A stretch of DNA of 64,000 nt, from positions 1 to 64,000 of the forward strand of contig JAUIFH010000013.1 of NCBI GenBank assembly GCA_030429495.1. The letters are read 5' to 3'. The DNA comes from Alphaproteobacteria bacterium (lineage in GTDB: Bacteria > Pseudomonadota > Alphaproteobacteria > Rhodobacterales > Rhodobacteraceae). The notes beneath the pieces were generated by a model. It did not search any database and was not told where the DNA came from. It worked only from the letters and a program-made list of their open reading frames with translations. Below, piece after piece: positions 58,170 to 64,000 of this stretch. Position numbers and translations under genes: made by a program. Every line of letters begins with the position of its first letter. The stretch's first letter is position 1.

Positions 58170-59077
58170 ATATGCGTACCGAGAACCTGCACGCGGCGGG
58201 TTATATGACCGCGGCAATGGCGGCCTTCGCGGTCAACGACACCTGCATGAAGGCGGTGACGGCAGAACTGCCGCTCGCGCAGGCGATCGTTCTGCGCGGC
58301 CTGCCGGCCATTGCGGCGCTCTGGCTGATCGGGGTCCGGTCGGGCCGTCTTCGTTTCCGCTTCTCGGTTGGTGACCGGCGTTTTCTCGGCTTGCGCACGC
58401 TGAGCGAGGTCGTCGCGACGCTGACCTTCCTGACGGCGCTGCGCCACATGCCACTCGCCAATCTGTCGGCGATCATGCAGGCGCTTCCGCTTGCCGTCAC
58501 CCTGTCGGCGGCGGTCATCCTGCATGAACCCGTTGGTCGGCGGCGGATGACCGCGATTGCGGCGGGGTTTCTCGGCGTTCTCCTGATCGTGCGTCCGGGC
58601 ACGTCCGGTTTCGATACCTGGTCGCTCGTGGGCCTCGCCTCCGTTGCTTTTGTCGTCGCGCGCGATCTGGCAACACGTCGGCTATCTTCCGATGTGCCGT
58701 CGGTCACGGTCGCCCTGCTGACGGCCATTGCCGTGACTGCCGCTGGGGCCGCACTGGTGCCGTTCGGCGGATGGGTGCCGGTGCGTCCGGCGCTCGTGCT
58801 CCTGATCCTCGCCGCCGCGGCGTTTCTCATCGCCGGCTATCTCCTTATTGTGATGGCTATGCGGGTTGGCGATATCAGTATCGCGGCCCCGTTCCGCTAC
58901 ACCGCGCTTCTTTTTGCCATCGCGTTCGGATGGATGGTGTTTGACCAGTTTCCGGACGGGCTAACGCTGACGGGCGCCGCCGTCGTAATCGCGACGGGCA
59001 TCTATACGTTCTACCGCGAAAGGCGGCTTGGCCGGGTGGTCGCTGTTCCGACCAAGCCGCCCCTGCGCCTGCGTTGA
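58166..59077 (+). CDS. EamA/DMT-superfamily transporter
   Basis: 303 residues with about ten hydrophobic helices in two EamA repeats (AAMAAFAVNDTCMKAV start; ALRHMPLANLSAIMQALPL; FRYTALLFAIAFGWMVFDQ). DMT members export metabolites or act as lipid-linked-sugar flippases. The translational coupling to the rhamnosyltransferase-like gene suggests handling of a glycan intermediate, but many EamA proteins near glycan genes are unrelated exporters. Confidence 0.88.
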   Translation: MNMRTENLHAAGYMTAAMAAFAVNDTCMKAVTAELPLAQAIVLRGLPAIAALWLIGVRSGRLRFRFSVGDRRFLGLRTLSEVVATLTFLTALRHMPLANLSAIMQALPLAVTLSAAVILHEPVGRRRMTAIAAGFLGVLLIVRPGTSGFDTWSLVGLASVAFVVARDLATRRLSSDVPSVTVALLTAIAVTAAGAALVPFGGWVPVRPALVLLILAAAAFLIAGYLLIVMAMRVGDISIAAPFRYTALLFAIAFGWMVFDQFPDGLTLTGAAVVIATGIYTFYRERRLGRVVAVPTKPPLRLR

Positions 59078-59173
59078 GGCGATTGCGCTCTCATTTACAA
59101 TCGCGGCCCGGTGCAATAAGACCGCCTGACCCGGGTTGATCCAATCGCCTCTCCGCTGGCTTGCAGGACTTCA

Positions 59174-59908
59174 ATGGCTACGGTTTCCATCGTCATCCCC
59201 GCGAAGAACGAGGCGGAGAACATCGAGACACTTCTCGATGGCATTGACGCTGCCTGCGCCGCGCATGGCGACTACGAGGTCATCGTTGTCGATGACGGTT
59301 CTGACGACGACACCGCCGGCGTCGTGACCCGGCGGATGACGACGCATCCCAACCTGCGCCTTCTCCGCCATGACGTGTCGGGCGGGCAGAGCGCGGCGGT
59401 CCATAGCGGCGTTCTCGCCGCGAAGGGCCGGATCGTGTGCACGCTTGACGGCGATGGCCAGAACCCACCGGAGGAACTGCCGAAGCTGTTCGCGCCGCTT
59501 CTGGCCGAAGGGTCCGACGCGATCGGCATCGTCGCGGGGCAGCGCGTTGGCCGGCAGGATACATGGTCGAAGAAGGCCGCGTCGCGCTTCGCGAACGCGC
59601 TCCGCTCATGGGCACTGCATGATGGTACACGGGACACCGGCTGCGGCCTGAAGGCGTTCCGCCGCGACGGCTTCCTGCGCTTGCCGTTTTTCAACCACAT
59701 GCACCGCTATCTGCCCGCGCTTTTCGCCCGCGACGGCTGGCAGGTCGCCCATGTCGACGTGAGCCACAAGCCACGCGGGGCAGGGCGGTCGAACTACTCG
59801 AACCTCCAGCGCGGCTTCGTGGGCGCGATCGACCTTGTCGGGGTCATGTGGCTGCTGCGGCGGCGCAAGCGCGCGCGGGCGAGTGAGCCGTCAGCGGACC
59901 GGGGCTGA
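59174..59908 (+). CDS. GT2 glycosyltransferase, dolichol/undecaprenyl-phosphate type
   Basis: 244 residues. VSIVIPAKNEAENIE and VIVVDDGSDDDT start the GT-A fold; CTLDGDGQNPPEEL provides the metal-binding DxD; SKKAASRFANALRSWAL and GAGRSNYSNLQRG resemble undecaprenyl-phosphate sugar synthases such as ArnC. It should make a lipid-linked sugar at the inner face of the membrane. Four nt before the next gene. Confidence 0.9.
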   Translation: MATVSIVIPAKNEAENIETLLDGIDAACAAHGDYEVIVVDDGSDDDTAGVVTRRMTTHPNLRLLRHDVSGGQSAAVHSGVLAAKGRIVCTLDGDGQNPPEELPKLFAPLLAEGSDAIGIVAGQRVGRQDTWSKKAASRFANALRSWALHDGTRDTGCGLKAFRRDGFLRLPFFNHMHRYLPALFARDGWQVAHVDVSHKPRGAGRSNYSNLQRGFVGAIDLVGVMWLLRRRKRARASEPSADRG

Positions 59909-59912
59909 GATC

Positions 59913-60218
59913 ATGGACAAGGTCTTTTCGGTTCTCCATGTCGGGAACTGGCTGGAATTCTGGTGGGTCGCGTTCGGCCTTTTCGGACAGCTCATGTTCA
60001 CCGGGCGCTTCCTCGTCCAGTGGATCGCCTCGGAACGCGCGCGGAAATCGGTGGTGCCGCTCTCGTTCTGGTATCTGTCGATGGCCGGCGGCCTGATCCT
60101 TCTGGCCTATGCGATCTATCGCCGTGACGTGGTGTTCATTCTCGGCCAGTCGACCGGTGTCTTCATCTATGCGCGCAACCTCTGGCTCATCCATCGCGAA
60201 CGCCGGACCGATGACTGA
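59913..60218 (+). CDS. Lipid-A-disaccharide synthase N-terminal-like membrane protein
   Basis: 101 residues from ATG 59913, with three hydrophobic helices. WVAFGLFGQLMFTGRFLVQW, SERARKSVVPLSFWYLS and FILGQSTGVFIYARNLWLI are the LAB_N domain seen at the N-terminus of some lipid A synthases and as a free-standing protein beside GT2/ArnT genes. It likely helps move or present the lipid-linked sugar. Overlaps the next start by 8 nt. Confidence 0.87.
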   Translation: MDKVFSVLHVGNWLEFWWVAFGLFGQLMFTGRFLVQWIASERARKSVVPLSFWYLSMAGGLILLAYAIYRRDVVFILGQSTGVFIYARNLWLIHRERRTDD

Positions 60219-61641
60219 CCGGGACGCGTGGCTGCCGCGTGCCGCCCTTCTGGTCGGCCTGCTGACGATCGCCCGGATCGTGACGCTCTGGTTCAACCGG
60301 ACCGACCTGTTCGTCGATGAAAGCCAGTACTGGCTCTGGGGCGAGCGGCTGGATTTCGGTTACTATTCCAAGCCGCCGCTGATCGCCTGGGTGATCCGCG
60401 CGGTGACAGAGATTGCAGGCAGCGACGCGCCGTTCTGGGTTCGCCTGCCGGGGGCGGTCTTCCACGCCGCCGCGGCGCTGATCCTCGGGGGGCTGGCGGC
60501 GCGGCTGTATTCCGCCCGCGCCGGGTTCTGGGCCGCGGTCACTTACGCGACGCTGCCGATGGCGACGCTGGGCAGCCTTCTGATCTCGACCGACACGATC
60601 ATGGCGCCGTTCTTCGCGGCCGCGTTGCTCTTTTACTTCCGTGCGGCAGAGAGTGGGCGTAGCAGTTTCGCCGCCTTGGCGGGTGTCGCGTTGGGTCTTG
60701 CCTTCCTTGCCAAGTACGCGGCGGTTTATTTCCTCGTCGGCGCGGCGTTTGCGGCGCTTCTCTTGCCGGCGCTGCGGCTGAGCTTGCGGGGCTGGCTCGC
60801 GTTCGGCCTCGCCTTTGCCGCGACGATCCTGCCGAACTTGCTCTGGAACCTCGCGAACGACCTCGCGACGGTTGAACACACGATGGACAATGCAGGCTGG
60901 GTCCGGGGCGACAACTGGCTTGCCGCGCTCAACCCGGCGGGACTGGCGGAGTTCCTCTTTTCACAGTTCGTGGTCGTGGGGCCGGTCGTCTTTGCGGCGC
61001 TGCTCTGGGGTTATGTGCGACCGGGTTCGCCGACAGGGAGGGCGCTGGCCCTCTTGTCGATTCCGGCGCTTGTCATTGTCTGCGTTCAGGCGCTGCTCGC
61101 GCAGGCCTATGCCAACTGGGGCGTCGCGGCCTATTTCGCGGGCACGATCCTTGCGGTGACCGTGCTGCTCGACCGCGCGCCGCGTGCCCTGCCGCTGTCG
61201 CTCTTCATCAACGGGGCCATCGCGGTGGCCTTGCCGGTTCTGACGATCGCCGCACCGGCGCCCTTGCGCGGTGACGAGCCGCTCCTCGCCCGGTATCTGG
61301 GCCGCGCCGACCTGTCACGACAGATCATTGCCGCCGCTCGCGATGCGGATGCGGAGGGTGTGGTGGCCGTGGACCGCGACATCCTCGCCGATCTGTTCCA
61401 CACTGGGCGCGATGCCGGGCTCAGTTTCTACGCGCCCCGACCCGACGGGCGCCCGCGAAACTACTATGAGCAGAACTTTCCGTTGCCCGATGGCACAGGG
61501 CCGGTTCTGCTGGTCGCCAGCGGTGCCCCCGGGTGTGCGGGCGCGCCGGTTGTTGAATTCGCGACGGCCGGAGGCGCCTATGCGGAGAGCATCCTGTCGG
61601 GCTGGCTTCTACCGGAAGGCTGCCGTGATGCCGGGAATTGA
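60211..61641 (+). CDS. ArnT-like GT39 glycosyltransferase
   Basis: 476 residues, multispanning. The periplasmic active-site loop FVDESQYWLWGERLDFGYYSKPP carries the conserved acidic residue and the Tyr-rich segment of ArnT/protein mannosyltransferases, which move a sugar from undecaprenyl phosphate to lipid A or another acceptor. A C-terminal periplasmic domain follows (RDADAEGVVAVDRDILAD). Its partners GT2 and LAB_N precede it; the PAP2 gene overlaps it by 14 nt. Confidence 0.9.
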   Translation: MTDRDAWLPRAALLVGLLTIARIVTLWFNRTDLFVDESQYWLWGERLDFGYYSKPPLIAWVIRAVTEIAGSDAPFWVRLPGAVFHAAAALILGGLAARLYSARAGFWAAVTYATLPMATLGSLLISTDTIMAPFFAAALLFYFRAAESGRSSFAALAGVALGLAFLAKYAAVYFLVGAAFAALLLPALRLSLRGWLAFGLAFAATILPNLLWNLANDLATVEHTMDNAGWVRGDNWLAALNPAGLAEFLFSQFVVVGPVVFAALLWGYVRPGSPTGRALALLSIPALVIVCVQALLAQAYANWGVAAYFAGTILAVTVLLDRAPRALPLSLFINGAIAVALPVLTIAAPAPLRGDEPLLARYLGRADLSRQIIAAARDADAEGVVAVDRDILADLFHTGRDAGLSFYAPRPDGRPRNYYEQNFPLPDGTGPVLLVASGAPGCAGAPVVEFATAGGAYAESILSGWLLPEGCRDAGN

Positions 61642-62323
61642 TCATCGGCGCACGGCGCTATGGCTCGGGACCGCCTTCGCTGCCGCGCTCGCACTCTTTT
61701 CGTTCTGGCCGGGCCTCGATATTGCGGCTTCCGCGCTGTTCTACCGGGTGGATGAGGGATTCTGGCTGTCACGATATCCGGGCATCCAGACGCTGCGTCA
61801 CTTCATCTGGGATCTCTCTATCGCCGCCGTGCTTTTTGCGCTCGGCGCGCTGATCCTCGCGGCGATCAAGCGGCCGCTGCCGGAGTTTGGCTGGCGCCCT
61901 GCGGCATTCGTCTTCCTGCTCTACCTGCTCGGCCCGGTCCTGCTGGTGAACGGCGTCCTGAAGGCGCATTGGGGTCGCGCGCGACCTGCGGACACGACCG
62001 AGTTTGGCGGCTCCCTCTCCTTCACACCGGCATGGCTGCCGGCGGACCAGTGCCAGTCCAACTGCTCATTCGTGTCGGGAGAGGGGGCTGCTGCGGTGGC
62101 GCTGGCGCTCACCTTCGTGATCCTTGCGCCACTCGTACGGCGCGTGCTGCCCGGCGCCCTCTTTCCGGTCTACTGCGTGACGGGGGCGTTCCTGTCCGCA
62201 GCCGGCATTGTCCTACGCGTCATGACGGGGCGGCATTTCCTGTCGGACACGGTTTTCGCCGCGATTTTCGTCCTTGTGATCGCGCTTGTCCTGCACCGCT
62301 GGATTCTTGCCGGATCGCGCTGA
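61628..62323 (+). CDS. PAP2-family membrane phosphatase
   Basis: 231 residues from ATG 61628. Six hydrophobic helices and the acid-phosphatase motifs KAHWGRARP (112-120), CSFVSGEGA (146-153) and RVMTGRHFLSD (197-207). In the second motif the usual SGH is SGE (Glu152), so the usual His is replaced. Substrates may be undecaprenyl pyrophosphate or lipid A phosphates. Last gene of the glycolipid cluster. Confidence 0.85.
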   Translation: MPGIDHRRTALWLGTAFAAALALFSFWPGLDIAASALFYRVDEGFWLSRYPGIQTLRHFIWDLSIAAVLFALGALILAAIKRPLPEFGWRPAAFVFLLYLLGPVLLVNGVLKAHWGRARPADTTEFGGSLSFTPAWLPADQCQSNCSFVSGEGAAAVALALTFVILAPLVRRVLPGALFPVYCVTGAFLSAAGIVLRVMTGRHFLSDTVFAAIFVLVIALVLHRWILAGSR

Positions 62324-62332
62324 GAGCCCTTG

Positions 62333-62361
62333 TTGACAACCCCCGCGACTCCCCCTATACG
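62333..62361 (+). promoter_or_regulatory. Strong sigma-70 promoter upstream of rpsL
   Basis: TTGACA (62333-62338), exactly 17 bp, then TATACG (62356-62361). A near-consensus promoter 230 bases before rpsL, leaving a long untranslated leader with a GC-rich inverted repeat (CGTCGCCCCC...GGGGACG). It should drive rpsL-rpsG-fusA. Confidence 0.85.
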
Positions 62362-62593
62362 GCGCCCACTCGGCCACGGGTGAAGTGCGTGTGGGCGTGT
62401 ATCAGAACTGAAGTGGTCATGATCCGGTCCGAATAGCCCCGATCCTCTGGAATTCCACCGCGTCGCCCCCGCGAAGGGGACGAATGCGGTTTTGGTGTTT
62501 TGCGGACGCGCAGGGCACGACATGAGCGAAAAGCCCCCGGAAACGTCGCTGACGGGCGATTGTTGATCGGGCTGCAAAATAGGGCGAGAGTTA

Positions 62594-62965
62594 ATGCCGA
62601 CGATCCAACAGCTGATCCGGAAGCCCCGGGAAGCGAAGCCGCAGAAGTCCAAGTCGCAGCACTTGGAATCCTGCCCGCAGAAGCGCGGTGTCTGCACCCG
62701 CGTCTACACCACGACGCCGAAGAAGCCGAACTCGGCTATGCGTAAAGTGGCCAAGGTCCGCCTGACCAATGGCTTCGAGGTGATCAGCTACATCCCCGGC
62801 GAAAAGCACAACCTTCAGGAACACTCCGTTGTCCTGATCCGTGGCGGCCGGGTGAAAGACCTTCCGGGCGTCCGTTACCACATCCTGCGCGGTGTCCTCG
62901 ATACCCAGGGTGTCAAAGATCGTCGTCAGCGCCGCTCGAAATACGGCGCGAAGCGTCCGAAATAA
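62594..62965 (+). CDS. rpsL: 30S ribosomal protein S12
   Basis: 123 residues in the decoding centre. [13 protein letters not shown] and the conserved [20 protein letters not shown] and [13 protein letters not shown] are intact, including the two lysines where streptomycin-resistance changes occur. GGGCGAGAG is upstream. First gene of the str operon; 12 nt before rpsG. Confidence 0.98.
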   Translation: MPTIQQLIRKPREAKPQKSKSQHLESCPQKRGVCTRVYTTTPKKPNSAMRKVAKVRLTNGFEVISYIPGEKHNLQEHSVVLIRGGRVKDLPGVRYHILRGVLDTQGVKDRRQRRSKYGAKRPK

Positions 62966-62977
62966 GGAGATCACGAG

Positions 62978-63448
62978 ATGTCCCGCCGTCACGCCGCCGA
63001 AAAGCGCGAAGTCCTGCCCGACGCCAAGTATGGTGATCGGGTTCTGACGAAATTCATGAACAACCTGATGGTCGACGGCAAGAAGTCCGTCGCCGAGCGC
63101 ATCGTCTACAACGCGCTGGAGCGCGTCGAGGGCAAGCTGAAGCGCGCCCCGATCGAGGCTTTCCACGAAGCGCTCGACAACGTGAAGCCGTCGCTCGAAG
63201 TGCGTTCGCGCCGCGTTGGCGGTGCAACTTATCAGGTGCCGGTCGAGGTTCGCCCGGAGCGCCGCGAGGCGCTGGCGATCCGCTGGCTGATCACCGCCGC
63301 GAAGAACCGCAACGAAAACACGATGGAAGAGCGTCTGGCCGGTGAGCTGACCGACGCCGTCAACGGTCGTGGCACCGCGGTCAAGAAGCGCGAAGACACC
63401 CACAAGATGGCCGACGCGAACAAAGCGTTCAGCCATTACCGCTGGTAA
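62978..63448 (+). CDS. rpsG: 30S ribosomal protein S7
   Basis: 156 residues that nucleate assembly of the 16S rRNA 3' domain. [39 protein letters not shown] and [20 protein letters not shown] are diagnostic. AAGGAG lies upstream; followed after 18 nt by fusA. Confidence 0.98.
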   Translation: MSRRHAAEKREVLPDAKYGDRVLTKFMNNLMVDGKKSVAERIVYNALERVEGKLKRAPIEAFHEALDNVKPSLEVRSRRVGGATYQVPVEVRPERREALAIRWLITAAKNRNENTMEERLAGELTDAVNGRGTAVKKREDTHKMADANKAFSHYRW

Positions 63449-63466
63449 GCGGAAGGAAGGCGAAAG

Positions 63467-64000
63467 ATGGCACGCGACTACCCTCTTCAGCGATACCGCA
63501 ATATCGGTATCATGGCTCATATCGACGCGGGTAAAACCACGACGACCGAGCGAATCCTTTTCTATACCGGCAAGTCCCACAAGATCGGCGAAGTCCATGA
63601 CGGCGCCGCGACCATGGACTGGATGGAGCAGGAGCAGGAGCGTGGCATCACGATCACCTCGGCCGCGACCACCACGTTCTGGCAGCGTCAGGAAGATCCC
63701 ACCGCCGAAGGCACCTCGGATACCAAGTACCGGTTCAACATCATCGACACCCCGGGCCACGTCGACTTCACCATCGAAGTGGAGCGTTCGCTGGCGGTGC
63801 TCGACGGCGCGATCTGTCTCTTGGACGCCAACGCGGGCGTTGAGCCGCAGACCGAAACCGTCTGGCGCCAGGCAGACCGCTACAAGGTTCCGCGGATCGT
63901 CTTCGTCAACAAGATGGACAAGATCGGCGCGGATTTCTTCAAATGCGTGGCGATGATCAAGGACCGCACCGGTGCGACGCCCGCCCCGATCGCCCTGCCG
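63467..64000 (+). CDS. fusA: Elongation factor G (N-terminal part, cut by window edge)
   Basis: 178 codons are visible of a gene normally near 700. Translocation GTPase. G1 [13 protein letters not shown], the G2 switch region [13 protein letters not shown]3 DTPGHVDFT and G4 NKMD are present in order, in the EF-G pattern. A ribosome site (GGAAGGAAGG) precedes ATG 63467. The rest lies beyond 64000. Confidence 0.97.
   Translation, partial: MARDYPLQRYRNIGIMAHIDAGKTTTTERILFYTGKSHKIGEVHDGAATMDWMEQEQERGITITSAATTTFWQRQEDPTAEGTSDTKYRFNIIDTPGHVDFTIEVERSLAVLDGAICLLDANAGVEPQTETVWRQADRYKVPRIVFVNKMDKIGADFFKCVAMIKDRTGATPAPIALP

Overview
The window is high-GC alphaproteobacterial DNA, most likely Rhodobacteraceae/Paracoccaceae. 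The grounds are the conserved gene orders SPOR lipoprotein - D,D-carboxypeptidase - tmk - holB - TatD - MBL hydrolase and secE-nusG-rplKAJL-rpoBC...rpsL-rpsG-fusA, the divergent hemE/hemC pair, and the character of the encoded proteins. No species can be named from the sequence alone.

Bases 1 to about 21560 are an accessory island abutting the 3' end of a tRNA-Ser(UGA) gene (21561-21651, minus strand), the usual arrangement of an integrative element in a tRNA. In order it holds: a helicase IV-type UvrD helicase cut by the window edge; an unrecognised HTH-like/coiled-coil protein; a small phage-like module (two DUF5681 proteins, a ParB-DNA methyltransferase fusion, a ParB-only protein) with no terminase; an XRE repressor divergent from a protein with an HhH-GPD-like signature; a HEPN-like protein divergent from an OLD-family ATPase-TOPRIM gene that is followed by a CoiA-like nuclease gene; a 1315-residue STAND-type NTPase ending in an ExK nuclease-like segment; a DUF3489-DUF2924-large serine recombinase cassette; a deletion scar joining an hsdR fragment to a truncated YgjP-type metallopeptidase; and DUF3800 and DUF3883 genes. 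The mix resembles a defence island. The most original candidates are the OLD/CoiA pair and the NTPase with its nuclease-like tail.

Bases 21.6-45 kb are chromosomal. First comes a co-directional housekeeping run (cell wall, dTMP, replication clamp loading, TatD, MBL hydrolase, AEC transporter). On the minus strand follow a polyamine-type ABC transporter (ATPase, binding protein, two permeases with unusual extra regions), a molybdenum hydroxylase operon (FAD, 2Fe-2S and Mo subunits plus a MoaD-like carrier ending in Gly-Gly) and an N-methylproline-demethylase-like flavoenzyme. The last is divergent from a TetR regulator with a near-perfect 30-bp palindrome between them. hemE, hemC, a His-box membrane hydroxylase and a D-2-hydroxyacid-type FAD oxidase complete the stretch.

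Bases 45.1-57.3 kb are the secE-nusG-ribosomal protein-rpoBC transcription/translation block, with a structured L10 leader, an rplL-rpoB hairpin and a strong intrinsic terminator after rpoC. Between that terminator and the rpsL promoter (57.3-62.3 kb) lies a tightly coupled envelope-glycan cluster: a rhamnosyltransferase-like protein, an EamA transporter, a GT2, a lipid-A-synthase N-terminal-like membrane protein, an ArnT-like GT39 and a PAP2 phosphatase. The window ends inside fusA.
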